A DNA stretch of 64,000 nucleotides from Bacillus fungorum (GCF_002746455.1 NZ_NWUW01000015.1:58679-122678), one strand, 5' to 3'. Numbered from the stretch's first letter, positions 8,769 through 17,099 are shown. Numbers and translations: made by a program. Notes: a model not told the origin generated them from the sequence alone.

Positions 8769-8888
8769 TTATAGCCCTTTACGGATTCCTTTTGTTCTTG
8801 TTCCATCACCTGGTTTGTTTTTCTTCGCTAATGTTACTGCCATAAATGATCCATATGCCTTTACTTTCCCTGCCTCTAGTTTTTTCAT
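8769..8888 (-). CDS. Microprotein, MKKLE family member 1 (39 aa)
   Basis: A 39-residue frame starts MKKLEAGKVKAYGSFMAVTL and ends in a very basic segment AKKNKPGDGTRTKGIRKGL. An exceptionally strong ribosome-binding site (GAAAGGAGGGGG) precedes the ATG, which is hard to explain by chance. The pair with the 24-aa gene downstream could be cationic peptides, precursor peptides or regulators. Nothing in the sequence decides which. There are no cysteines and no signal peptide. Confidence 0.65.
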   Translation of the reverse strand: MKKLEAGKVKAYGSFMAVTLAKKNKPGDGTRTKGIRKGL

Positions 8889-9215
8889 TTTTCTTTTCCC
8901 CCTCCTTTCTATGGAATTAAGTTGAAGTTTATACACAAGAAATTAGAATGTAAACTACTCAAGAAACTACTTTTTTACATTTAACATCTAAATTATTTGT
9001 TTACCATTGATAAAAAAATGTAAATATTTTCTAAACGAGGTCTCTTCAATCTATTTTTTCAACTTTATATACTTTTATATAAATATAAGTAATTTATTTA
9101 ATTCCACCCCTAAATCATAAGGTGTAAGTGCATTTATTCCTCTGTTAATAATTTGAATATTACGTTAAACATTTCTAAATGATTACTTTCAACCTTTATT
9201 TTCTTATAAATAAAA
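8889..9215. other. Upstream region of the microprotein pair
   Basis: No gene is seen in these 327 bases. They should hold the promoter of the minus-strand microprotein pair. A TTTACA hexamer about 15 bases from TATAAA (read on the minus strand, near 8930-8955) is a possible but weakly spaced sigma-A promoter. Confidence 0.35.
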
Positions 9216-9261
9216 ATAGGCTCACTATAGTAGCGCAATGCTATTATTATAGTGAGCCTAT
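9216..9261 (-). terminator. Terminator of the GNAT gene
   Basis: Perfect 14-bp stem ATAGGCTCACTATA / TATAGTGAGCCTAT with T-rich flanks on both sides. It separates the GNAT gene from the microprotein pair. Confidence 0.8.
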
Positions 9262-9287
9262 CTTTATTTATACTTTCATTATATTAA

Positions 9288-9755
9288 TTAACTATTAGAT
9301 AAAAGAAAAAATTCTTTTTCAAATCCTGTATTCTCCCAAAAATTCAATGCTAATTTATTATCTAAGTCTACATAGACATGAATCAAAGAGACATTTTCTT
9401 GATTCAACCAATTGCTCAAATTTCCAACTAAACTTTGTGCAATTTGCTGCCTCCTATATTCTAATTTTACATAAACCTCCTCTATTTGACCATATAACAT
9501 ATCTGTAACTAGATCTTTCTTTATTGAGCCAATTCCATAACCAATTAGATTATTACTTTCATCAGTTACTACAAACACTGCACCATATCTTGATTGAATT
9601 AATTCCACTAATTGTTCTTCAATCCCTTTTTTATCCTTCTCCTCTAATTCACAATCTGCAGTTTCTATTGCGTTTAGATTCCATAATTCTATTATTTCTT
9701 TAATACTCTCTCGATTATTTATTTTTTTATCTAGTTTTTCGATACTAATGTTCAT
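9288..9755 (-). CDS. GNAT family N-acetyltransferase
   Basis: This 155-residue single-domain acetyltransferase has the beta-4/alpha-3 region EEVYVKLEYRRQQIAQSLVG (motif A, with R-R-x-x-I-A in place of the common RGxGxG). A C-terminal motif B follows, NKLALNFWENTGFEKEF. GGAGG lies before the ATG. The substrate is unknown. It is monocistronic, flanked by its own terminator and about 170 bases from the ArsR-type regulator downstream-to-upstream. Confidence 0.82.
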   Translation of the reverse strand: MNISIEKLDKKINNRESIKEIIELWNLNAIETADCELEEKDKKGIEEQLVELIQSRYGAVFVVTDESNNLIGYGIGSIKKDLVTDMLYGQIEEVYVKLEYRRQQIAQSLVGNLSNWLNQENVSLIHVYVDLDNKLALNFWENTGFEKEFFLLSNS

Positions 9756-9874
9756 TTAAAATCCTCCTTTTGTTTTTGGGTAATAATTGGATAATTTAAT
9801 TGATCTCTCTTATATTTTTACTCCCTTAAAATTATATATCATACCACTTAATACCAATTCTCCTTATTATATAC

Positions 9875-9912
9875 AAAAAAGGTTTCCTGCCATGTAACAG
9901 GAAATCTTTTTT
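9875..9912 (-). terminator. Terminator of the ArsR-type gene
   Basis: Stem AAGGTTTCCTG / CAGGAAATCTT (one G-U pair) with flanking A-run and T-run. It lies immediately downstream of the regulator at 9924 and could act in both directions. Confidence 0.75.
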
Positions 9913-9923
9913 GTGTTATTAAC

Positions 9924-10217
9924 TTACAAATCTAAAATTCCTACAATCTGACGAGCTTTAGCATTATCTATATAATAATGCATCTCTAATCCCTTTCTTT
10001 CTGCACGAAGTACAGTTCCCCTTAATTTTGATAGATGCTGTGAAACAGTAGATTGTGGGAGTCTTAACATTTCCGTTAATTGCGTAACATTACACATTTT
10101 ATGGTGCATTAATTCATTTACAATTTGTAATCGAACCGGATGTGCCATTACTTTTAAAACATCTACGTCTTCTTCGCGGATTTCAGCTAGATCTTTATCA
10201 GTTACTACTGTTTTCAT
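9924..10217 (-). CDS. ArsR-family regulator, PagR-like
   Basis: A 97-residue winged-helix DNA-binding protein of the ArsR/SmtB fold. The recognition helix is in LRLPQSTVSQHLSKLRG and the wing around VLRAERKGLEMHYYI. The layout and wording (VMAHPVRLQIVNEL, NVTQL, PQSTVSQHL, GLEMHYYI) closely match PagR, the pXO1 toxin-operon repressor of B. anthracis, so this is a chromosomal PagR-type protein. The metal-binding ELCV motif of ArsR/SmtB sensors is absent. It is monocistronic and its target is not apparent from neighbours. Confidence 0.85.
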   Translation of the reverse strand: MKTVVTDKDLAEIREEDVDVLKVMAHPVRLQIVNELMHHKMCNVTQLTEMLRLPQSTVSQHLSKLRGTVLRAERKGLEMHYYIDNAKARQIVGILDL

Positions 10218-11053
10218 TTCGCATTCTCCTTTATTATTAATTTCTATTTTTCTTATTATCCTTATAAATAGTACTTATAGATGATTACGATTTGTCCTGT
10301 TGAGAAAATATTTTCTCTTCTTAAAACAAAAAGGACACCTATCCAGAAAACAGTTTTTTTACATAACTTTGATCTATGATTAACACGATTTACTAAGCAA
10401 AAGTACTTCTCTGACCCTTTGTTTAAAGCAAATAAAAAATTCTGCTTTTGCCTTCCCGTCCTGAAAATTGATAAGCAGTATCTCCCATCTCACACTCTAC
10501 AAAATAATCATTTTATTTCTCAACATGGATACCTGGAATTAAAATACCAAAAATGGTAATATGAAGTCACCTTCAGTTGTCAATTGTGCCCCTTTTTTAA
10601 AAGGCCCTGTCTATAATGACAAGGCCTTTTAAATTTCCCTAACCTAAAATATCCTTTATATTTCGTTTTCTAGTTAACCCTAATAATATGTATGCCTCTT
10701 TTAATGTAATTAAATCTCTTTTACACTCCTCCATTTAGAGATGCTAAATTAACAAATGTCTATTAAAAATTTATTAGAACCTCATACTACAATCATTATC
10801 CAAAACCAAAATAATACAAACGAATAAAATACGTTTTATCACTTTTACTTCGTTCCATTATCTTATCACCTAATTTTACATGTATAATCCTAAAATAATT
10901 ATTAGAACGCCATCTTATAAGAGGGGCTATTTTTGCTTACGAATACTAATTTATTCCCATTTAACTCTCTTTTATAGTAAAAATTAATCTTATACACAAT
11001 CTAATTAATAAACTGTGGTATAACGGATATAAAAATTAAGTTTATTTTTAAAT
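10218..11053. other. Long intergenic region with one hairpin
   Basis: About 840 bases without a convincing gene. A hairpin at 10598-10632 (TAAAAGGCC / GGCCTTTTA, T- and A-rich flanks) looks like a bidirectional terminator without an obvious gene to serve. A 28-codon minus-strand frame at 10423-10512 ending FSGREGKSRIFYLL could be a gene remnant but is too short to claim. Confidence 0.45.
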
Positions 11054-11090
11054 AAAAAGAAGAGTTAATTTTTGATTAACTCTTCTTTTT
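11054..11090 (-). terminator. Terminator overlapping the 29-aa gene's end
   Basis: Perfect 16-bp stem AAAAAGAAGAGTTAAT / ATTAACTCTTCTTTTT with a 5-nt loop. It contains the stop codon region of the small minus-strand gene at 11076. Confidence 0.75.
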
Positions 11091-11165
11091 TGCAATTTCC
11101 CGCTCGTTATTAGCAATTAATTTACGAAAATGCTCTTCTCTATTTTCTTTTATAAACTTCATCAT
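11076..11165 (-). CDS. Possible small basic protein (29 aa), FbpB-like pattern
   Basis: The frame starts MMKFIKENREEHFRKLIANN and ends EREIAKKKS, directly at a strong terminator. The F-x-x-L-(I/V)-x-x-N spacing recalls the Fur-regulated basic protein FbpB family of Bacillus, but the match is short, the ribosome-binding site is weak (AGGACTA) and no Fur box was recognised. It may be a truncated copy. Confidence 0.4.
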   Translation of the reverse strand: MMKFIKENREEHFRKLIANNEREIAKKKS

Positions 11166-11324
11166 TTCTATTAGTCCTACTCAAATTAGCTCCTAGACGT
11201 AAATTTTTCATAATTTATAAAAATTCTACGTTACATAGTCAATATTTATTTCTAACCAATTACTTACGTCTTCAATCACAAATAATAACTTCTTCTGTCA
11301 GTTTAAACCCTTGAAAAGGGTTAA

Positions 11325-12422
11325 TTATTCACCAATATAAATGCGCCAGCCCTTATAATTAGCTGTTTGTCCCATTTTAATTTTATGTCGGCCTTTATCA
11401 AACACATATTCCATATTTATATTTTTGACCAATTTATCAATCTCTTTGTCTAAATTTAAATCTGGGTATATCATAGTAATCCATCTTTTCGTCAATTCAA
11501 TAGATGGTTTATGATTTTCGAAGCTAATAGTAAAATTATTACCGCCCTTTTCATCTATACTCAATGGTCCATACCAATCTTTATTTTCTTTTGACATTTT
11601 AGATGAAGCTAAATATAGTACAGCACTTGTCTCCCAATACTTTATATCTAGATCATATTTCAAATTTATCTCATTAATGAGATCCTGTGCCTCTTTTGAT
11701 ATAGATTTACTATACACGGGAACAATGTCAACCAACGATTTATCAAAAGTGAAATCATCTGTCACCATGGCTCTCGGTATTCCCAACGGCATTACTTCAG
11801 GTTGTCCCGGCTTCTCTAGCTTACGCATTGCATTATATAGAAACTGTGCATACTGTTCACGTGTTACTACTTTTTTAGGCTCAAATAAATTGTCACCTGT
11901 GCCCACAGCAATTTTGTTCTCTTGTAGGGCACTAATCGCCTCAGTAGCCCAATAATTTTTTTCCACATCATTAAAAGTAGTAATAGATTGTTGCTTTAAA
12001 TTAAATGTTTTTTGTAAAATTGCCGCTAATTGTTCACGTGTTAAAACATCATTTGGTCCAAATTCATTATCTCCATATCCATTCATAAGACCAGAACTGA
12101 CAACAGCATAAATTTCTTTTTCAAACATAGTACCTTTTACATCTTTAAATTGATCTTCAAACCTATCACCTACAAGTAACGGCTGTAGATACACATAAAG
12201 CAGACGAGCTGCTTGTCCTCGTGTAATATTATCGCCTAATCCAAACATTCCATTTCCATAGCCAGCTATCATTTTTTTATCTTTTAGATGCATAATTGCA
12301 TCATAAGACCAGTGATTTGCAGGAACATCTTTAAATGCTGTAGCTGCTTGTACATTCACTAACGATGTTAATGTCGTCGTAGCAAGTGTAGCTCCTATTA
12401 AAAGCATTTTTGTTAGTTTCAT
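11325..12422 (-). CDS. S-layer homology domain surface protein
   Basis: The 365-residue product begins with a signal peptide (MKLTKMLLIG...VQAATA). Three SLH repeats follow, at about residues 30-75, 90-135 and 150-195. Each carries the typical FKDV-W-x-AI...G..G...F.P...(I/V)TR.Q.A core. SLH triplets bind pyruvylated secondary cell wall polymer in this group, so the protein is probably wall-anchored. The C-terminal part of about 155 residues (from near 210) is not recognised. No strong terminator follows, only a 7-bp hairpin at the stop codon. The cargo domain's role is unknown. Confidence 0.88.
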   Translation of the reverse strand: MKLTKMLLIGATLATTTLTSLVNVQAATAFKDVPANHWSYDAIMHLKDKKMIAGYGNGMFGLGDNITRGQAARLLYVYLQPLLVGDRFEDQFKDVKGTMFEKEIYAVVSSGLMNGYGDNEFGPNDVLTREQLAAILQKTFNLKQQSITTFNDVEKNYWATEAISALQENKIAVGTGDNLFEPKKVVTREQYAQFLYNAMRKLEKPGQPEVMPLGIPRAMVTDDFTFDKSLVDIVPVYSKSISKEAQDLINEINLKYDLDIKYWETSAVLYLASSKMSKENKDWYGPLSIDEKGGNNFTISFENHKPSIELTKRWITMIYPDLNLDKEIDKLVKNINMEYVFDKGRHKIKMGQTANYKGWRIYIGE

Positions 12423-13375
12423 ACTCTGTAATCCCCTTATTTCTATAATTTATTATTACAAATAATTTCATTCGCCTTATATAATTCCTTTCCTACCATA
12501 TTAATATTAACATGAAACACTAATATTGTTATGTATAAATATATAATTTACCTTATACATCAATAATCTCTGTTCTACTTTCGGAATACCTCTAAAATAG
12601 ATTCCATTGAGTATGTAAGTAAAAGATTTGTTGATAGTAAATAAAACAGAATTTACTATCAACATTATGAAATATTTAATAGCATTAAGGCATTACATGA
12701 ATCATCAGATGCTTAAACTTTTTAAATAACTAAAATTCTATAGACCAAAAAGAACCCCGTAATAAGAAAAACTATACAAACTGAGCATCTGCAACATTTG
12801 TATAAAACATTTTTATTTAATTCCTTTATTTCTCGATAATGGATAGATCAAAGTTATTGTCTCTTGTTAGTAGATTCAAATTTTATGTAAAATAAAATTA
12901 TCTTTTTTACCAATAAATGGTAAAAAAGAGGTAATACAAGTAAACAAACCAAACGTATCATCGAGGTATTATTTGATAATAATTAATCATCTGTAATCCC
13001 CCTTCATACAAAAAATAAGAAGCCTCTTTTTGAGAGACTTCTTATTTTTAATACAAACGACATACATAGGCTAAATATACACAATAAAATTAGGATGCTG
13101 AACCTTATTGCAGCTTTATTATAACATATAACTTCTCATTTTTGTTTGATAATTCCAAATAATACAACTTTATCAACATTTGAATGTTTATTTACATAAA
13201 ATGCACAAAAATAAAGCCAACTAAATATTTTCTTATGGGGCCAACTCATGCAAAAAACAGTTACCGTCCCATGTATAGTTTTGAAGATTTGTTCGCGCTT
13301 CCTTTAAGAATATTTTAAACCTCGGATAGATTATCTTATATCAACATCTTATGTATGCAGAATTACATATCAAAC
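12423..13375. other. Long intergenic region with three inverted repeats
   Basis: About 950 bases with no gene that I can support. Three good inverted repeats occur: 12630-12663 (perfect 12-bp stem GTTGATAGTAAA, 10-nt loop), 12902-12928 (perfect 11-bp stem CTTTTTTACCA, 5-nt loop) and 13011-13049 (12-bp stem AAAAATAAGAAG plus an inner stem, T-rich flanks). The last resembles a bidirectional terminator. They suggest lost genes or small RNAs. Confidence 0.45.
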
Positions 13376-13420
13376 TCCCTTGAAAACCATTATCGTTGTA
13401 ACTATAATGGTTTCAAGGGA
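13376..13420 (+). other. Long hairpin in the leader of the secreted-protein gene
   Basis: A 17-bp stem with one bulged base (TCCCTTGAAAACCATTAT region with ATAATGGTTTCAAGGGA) ends 56 bases before the ATG at 13477. It has no T-run of terminator type directly after it, so it could be a 5' leader structure stabilising the mRNA, or a terminator remnant. Confidence 0.5.
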
Positions 13421-13476
13421 TGATATTTTCACTTCCTTTTCAATTCTCACAATATATTAAAGGAGGAACTAGCATT

Positions 13477-13890
13477 ATGAAAAAAGTTATTTTAGCAGGG
13501 GCATTAGGAATTGCAGTACTATCAGGTATGAATTTACCAGGAGCAGAGGCACCAAAAGCAAGTGCGGCAACTACGAACTTAGACATTCAAGAAATTACAA
13601 AATATTACTCTATGAATTCCTATGAAGTTTCTCAAAAAGAATTATTTAGTCTTAATAAAGGGGAAGAACTTACGGTCTTTGTACAAAATTCCGGGTTCTC
13701 TATTTCTTATACAGTCTTTGATGCAGATGATCGAGTAATTGGCACATACAATGCTAATTCACCATACGGTCGCGCATTCAAAGCACAAAAAGACGGTAAT
13801 ATTTCTGTCCAATTTCAAGCAGGAGTAAATTCTTCTTACATGAATAAGGTGAATTTCATGGCTAAATTTGCATTGTCTAAATTTAACTAG
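13477..13890 (+). CDS. Small secreted protein of unknown function (137 aa)
   Basis: The start at 13477 is chosen because AAAGGAGG lies ten bases upstream. It gives a clear signal peptide MKKVILAGALGIAVLSGMNL ending near ASAA. An in-frame upstream ATG at 13420 falls inside the leader hairpin. The mature part of about 105 residues is beta-rich (ELTVFVQNSGFSISYTVFDA) with no cysteine and no recognised domain. It is probably secreted and free, since no LPXTG or membrane anchor is present. The gene has its own long leader and converges on a SASP gene with a shared terminator. Confidence 0.78.
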   Translation: MKKVILAGALGIAVLSGMNLPGAEAPKASAATTNLDIQEITKYYSMNSYEVSQKELFSLNKGEELTVFVQNSGFSISYTVFDADDRVIGTYNANSPYGRAFKAQKDGNISVQFQAGVNSSYMNKVNFMAKFALSKFN

Positions 13891-13929
13891 CAAGAAAAAA
13901 TTTCACTATCCTCTTTAAGAACAAATTAA

Positions 13930-13961
13930 AAAGGTATATCCCTTGAATGGGATATACCTTT
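13930..13961. terminator. Convergent terminator
   Basis: Perfect 13-bp stem AAAGGTATATCCC / GGGATATACCTTT with a 6-nt loop between the ends of the secreted-protein gene and the SASP gene. It can serve both. Confidence 0.82.
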
Positions 13962-13965
13962 AACT

Positions 13966-14181
13966 TTAGTGAATTTTATATTGACCCGATAACTGCTCTT
14001 GCGCCATACGAACTAAACGTTTCGTAATCTCTCCACCTACTGAACCATTTGCTCTTGCTGTTGAGTCTGGTCCAAGTGTAACTCCAAATTCCTGAGCAAT
14101 TTCATATTTCATTTGCTCAATGGCGCTTGCTGCAGCTGCTACCAAGATTTCGTTTGAATTATTATTTTCGTGAATTTGCAT
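13966..14181 (-). CDS. Alpha/beta-type small acid-soluble spore protein
   Basis: This 71-residue protein matches the alpha/beta SASP family, which coats and protects DNA in the forespore core. Both conserved blocks are present: an N-terminal [20 protein letters not shown], which includes the GPR protease cleavage region (E-F/I-A/G), and a C-terminal [24 protein letters not shown] precedes the ATG. A forespore sigma-G promoter is expected from the family but I could not define it. One of several paralogues usual in the group. Confidence 0.95.
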   Translation of the reverse strand: MQIHENNNSNEILVAAAASAIEQMKYEIAQEFGVTLGPDSTARANGSVGGEITKRLVRMAQEQLSGQYKIH

Positions 14182-14360
14182 CTCTTACACACCTCCGTTG
14201 AATTTGGTAATATCATGCTCTATTTCCAGTGAAATATGCACCAAATTATTCTTTTAACTATTTTACATATATCTATGCTTTCATCCCTTATGTGGGAATA
14301 AATAAAGGTATAGGTCATACCTACACCTTCTCCTATCCTACTTAATTTTGAATCCCCCTA

Positions 14361-14708
14361 TTAACTCTTTAACTCTTGGGAGAGCCAATTTAAAGAATTT
14401 GGTAAGCGCTCTTCTGGTGGCGCTTCTTCTTCCTGTAAATACGCCGTTTCAACAAGAGATGATTTCTCAAATTTTACAAGTAATGCTCGTACATCAATAT
14501 TACCTTTTGTTTCTACAATATAATAGTTTAGCAAATTAGAAGAAATATGATCGGAGTCTTTTATTTCTTTACCTAGATTTTTAATTTCTTTAGGATTTAA
14601 AGAACTAAAAAGCCGATTTATAGTTACATTTTGGTATTCGGCTAAAATTCCAATTAACCCAGGGTCTTGTTTTTCTTCTTTAATGAATTTTTCTATTCCA
14701 TTAAGATA
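14361..14708 (-). pseudogene. 5'-truncated gene of unknown family
   Basis: A minus-strand frame stays open for 115 codons with no start codon at its 5' end. It begins after a stop at 14709-14711 as YLNGIEKFIKEEKQDPGLIG and ends SLNWLSQELKS. It reads as real protein (mixed charged helices, no low complexity) but has no ATG or ribosome-binding site. Its break lies within ten bases of the strong hairpin at 14718-14766. I do not recognise the family. A deletion fused its 3' part to the region after the next gene's terminator. Confidence 0.55.
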
Positions 14709-14717
14709 TTACTTATT

Positions 14718-14766
14718 TAACGTACAAAAAGGACTGACAATTACTTGCAGCCCTTTTTGTACGTTA
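14718..14766 (-). terminator. Terminator of the fascin-like gene
   Basis: Perfect 15-bp stem TAACGTACAAAAAGG / CCTTTTTGTACGTTA with a 19-nt loop, about 100 bases after the fascin-like gene's stop codon. Confidence 0.7.
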
Positions 14767-14862
14767 ATATACACTTGTATGAAGTACTTAACACTTTATT
14801 TTGTTAGGCATGCATATTAACTAAACATTCCATTATCATTTAAAGATATAAAACTTCAAAAA

Positions 14863-15411
14863 CTAAAAATACACAATAACAAATCTTTCCCAGCTTCCAG
14901 CTACATAACTATTAGCTGTTAATTCTCTACCACCATTAGCTGATATAAATCTACCATTACTCAATGCTTGTAATACATATATCCTATTGTCTCCTCCATT
15001 ATATAAAATAAACTTTTCCCATGCCCCAATTGATGTACGATCTGCTACTACTCTACCATTTGGCTCAAATGAAACATACTTCCCATTACTTTTTGCTTTT
15101 AAAGCGTACGTATATAATTCCCCAGTCGGAATTAATTCGAATTTCTCCCATTCATTAACTGCATTACGATTAGCTACCACATTTCCATTTGGTTCAGCAG
15201 AAACATATTGTAAATTTGCTGCTTGTATAGCCACCGTCCAACTTCCATTAAATAAATTAACGCCTTTTAGTGAACTCATATTGGATGGACTAGCTGCGAA
15301 TGTTTCATTCGATGGTGTTATCATCAAAATCATTACAACCATTGGCAACATCATTAGAACTAACTTCTTAAAAATTTTATTACCATTTGTACGTGTTATG
15401 AATCTCTTCAT
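14863..15411 (-). CDS. Secreted fascin-like beta-trefoil protein
   Basis: I start this at the ATG at 15411 (182 aa), because GGAGG lies seven bases upstream. A signal peptide follows (KKLVLMMLPMVVMILMI...TFAASP). The mature part holds three repeats of about 45 residues: YVSAEPNGNVVANR-WEKFEL, YVSFEPNGRVVADR-WEKFIL and FISANGGRELTANS-WERFVI. This is the (Y/F)-(V/I)-S-x-(E/N)-x-x-G...W-E-(K/R)-F pattern of fascin-type beta-trefoils, which often bind carbohydrate or actin-like surfaces. Ligand and role are unknown. It is monocistronic. Confidence 0.8.
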   Translation of the reverse strand: MKRFITRTNGNKIFKKLVLMMLPMVVMILMITPSNETFAASPSNMSSLKGVNLFNGSWTVAIQAANLQYVSAEPNGNVVANRNAVNEWEKFELIPTGELYTYALKAKSNGKYVSFEPNGRVVADRTSIGAWEKFILYNGGDNRIYVLQALSNGRFISANGGRELTANSYVAGSWERFVIVYF

Positions 15412-15557
15412 TCTCATTCCTCCCTTAATACACATATAATTCACATACATCATACCAAATATGTAAAAAGATGTATTTAAAGAAAGATTTTATCAATAAA
15501 TACTCCACTATTCTGTTTCTTTTTTCTCAATTTTATAACATCTAAACCAAATTCCCT

Positions 15558-15800
15558 TTAGTTTGTTTTTTCTTGTTTAAAAGTAATGTCTTTTGAAATG
15601 AATTCTGCTTCCTTATGAATATCATTCCAACTTAGTTTAGCAGCCTTTAAATCATCGGGGATTAACGAAAGTTTATGTTCTTGCATTTGATCGATATTAT
15701 CATATAAATCTTTATAATTTGCTCCCATCTTATTCCATTGTTGCTGAATACTTGTTAGAGACATGATTGCTTGATCCACTGTCTGATACAAATATGTTAA
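15558..15800 (-). pseudogene. C-terminal fragment of an HBL/NHE-type alpha-helical toxin
   Basis: The frame (about 80 codons, nearest possible start a TTG at 15791, closed upstream by a stop at 15801-15803) reads LYQTVDQAIMSLTSIQQQW...MGANYKDLYDNI...SWNDIHKEAEFISKDI. This matches the C-terminal helices of the Bacillus HBL toxin components, whose full proteins have about 370-460 residues. Signal peptide and pore-forming part are missing. There is no ribosome-binding site. It is most likely a leftover of a deleted enterotoxin gene. Confidence 0.65.
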
Positions 15801-15941
15801 TTAGATCCAAACCCTCTATATAATAATCATATTACTACGAACACCATAGGAGAAAACTCCCCTCATGCACTTTAGGAGATAAATTTTCCATGAAATAATA
15901 ATTTTCACTTATATACTTACTATTCATTATAGGAAAACAAA

Positions 15942-15976
15942 AAAGCGATTCTTTTCACATTAAAAAGAATCGCTTT
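15942..15976 (-). terminator. Terminator of bla1
   Basis: Perfect 14-bp stem AAAGCGATTCTTTT / AAAAGAATCGCTTT. On the minus strand it is followed by TTGTTTTCC. It lies 47 bases after the bla1 stop. Confidence 0.8.
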
Positions 15977-16022
15977 CCAATTTTATATTTTTAATTACAA
16001 TATATATAAAATTACGAGATGA

Positions 16023-16949
16023 TCACCTAATAGCATTAACGACAACTTCAGCCGCCTCTGCAATGAGTTGATTATCATAGGTAGCCCCTTTTTCATCTTT
16101 ACTAGATAAAATTGCGATAATAATGGGTGCTCTATTTGGTGGCCAAACGATAGCAATATCATTTCTTGTCCCGTAACTTCCTGCACCTGATTTATCTGCA
16201 ACTATCCAGTCAGTTGGCACGCCCGCACGAATAAGTTTGTCTCCTGTAGCATTCCCTTTCATCCACTCTGTAAGAATGTTACGCTTTTGAACCGGAAGCG
16301 CATTTCCAACCGTAAACGCTTTAAGATTCGTAGCAATTGCTTTCGCTGTACTAGTGTCACGAATGTCTCCTGGAATAGCTTCATTTAACTCTGTTTCAAA
16401 GCGATCAGACATAGTAACCCGATCCCCCATCTTTCTAAGCGCTTTTTCATATCCATTAGGTCCGCCTATTTTATGAAATAAAATGTTCCCTGCAGTATTA
16501 TCACTGTAACGAACAGCAGCCTCAGCAATTTCTCCTAGTGTCATTCCAGTATCTACATGTTTCTCTGTAACAGGTGAATATTCCACTAAGTCTTCTTTCG
16601 TGTAAGTAATAACTTCATTTAATTTCTCAGTTGAGTTTTGTTGTAGTAATACCCCTGCCACTAACGCCTTGTAGGTTGATGCAAAGGCAAATCTTTCATT
16701 AGGTCGATAAGAGATTGTTTGATTTGTACTAGTATCAATCGCATATACACCTAATCGTGCATCAAATTTTTTCTCAAGTTGAGAGAATTCTTTATGCGTC
16801 GCCTGATTTTTATGTTTCACTTGTCCTGTCTTTTCTTTCGCTTCAACTTGCAGTGCCCCACCTGTAAAAGTTTCTAAGCTTGTAATAGTTAAACCTAATA
16901 TACCAACGCATATTCCTATTTTTAGCATCCTCTTGTTTTTCAAAATCAT
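16023..16949 (-). CDS. bla1: Class A beta-lactamase Bla1
   Basis: This exported serine beta-lactamase hydrolyses penicillins. All class A motifs are present: the catalytic Ser and Lys in FASTYKA, SDN in RYSDNTAG, the omega-loop glutamate in FETELNEAIPGD, and KSG in ADKSGAG. An N-terminal signal (MLKIGICVGILGLTITSLET) directs secretion. The sequence matches the chromosomal Bla1 of the B. cereus group. I use the ATG at 16949 (308 aa), which agrees with the family start. Upstream TTG (16961) and ATG (16952) codons also exist close to the AAAGGA site. A SigP-type promoter lies 42 bases upstream. Confidence 0.95.
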   Translation of the reverse strand: MILKNKRMLKIGICVGILGLTITSLETFTGGALQVEAKEKTGQVKHKNQATHKEFSQLEKKFDARLGVYAIDTSTNQTISYRPNERFAFASTYKALVAGVLLQQNSTEKLNEVITYTKEDLVEYSPVTEKHVDTGMTLGEIAEAAVRYSDNTAGNILFHKIGGPNGYEKALRKMGDRVTMSDRFETELNEAIPGDIRDTSTAKAIATNLKAFTVGNALPVQKRNILTEWMKGNATGDKLIRAGVPTDWIVADKSGAGSYGTRNDIAIVWPPNRAPIIIAILSSKDEKGATYDNQLIAEAAEVVVNAIR

Positions 16950-16990
16950 CATTCCTTTCAAATTCTTAACACTTTTTTACTTACACATAA

Positions 16991-17018
16991 TAGACAATCA
17001 CCGAAACAAGTTTGTTCC
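16991..17018 (-). promoter_or_regulatory. Predicted SigP promoter of bla1
   Basis: Minus-strand GGAAC, 17 bases, TGTCTA. It matches the ECF-type -35/-10 pattern found at four other places in this window and sits 42 bases before the bla1 start. Confidence 0.75.
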
Positions 17019-17062
17019 ATAAACTAAAAAACTTTATAAGTAATATCGATGTTATAAACAAA

Positions 17063-17099
17063 ATAAGAGATAGCAACTATGATAGCTGCTATCTCTTAT
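17063..17099 (-). terminator. Terminator of the 710-aa PBP gene
   Basis: Perfect 13-bp stem ATAAGAGATAGCA / TGCTATCTCTTAT. On the minus strand it is followed by TTTGTTTAT. It isolates the PBP transcript from the bla1 promoter. Confidence 0.75.

Noticed and set aside
8659..8888. Microprotein pair as a known RiPP or lasso precursor
   Set aside because: No cysteines or recognisable leader motif, and no maturation, protease or export gene within the neighbourhood.
10423..10512. Minus-strand fragment ending FSGREGKSRIFYLL
   Set aside because: Only 28 codons, no start and no recognised family; kept as a possible remnant but not annotated as a gene.
14348..14539. Plus-strand frame of 63 codons
   Set aside because: It is opposite the truncated gene at 14361-14708, whose minus-strand reading is far more protein-like.
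14987..15439. Plus-strand frame of 150 codons
   Set aside because: Antisense of the fascin-like gene with no start signal.
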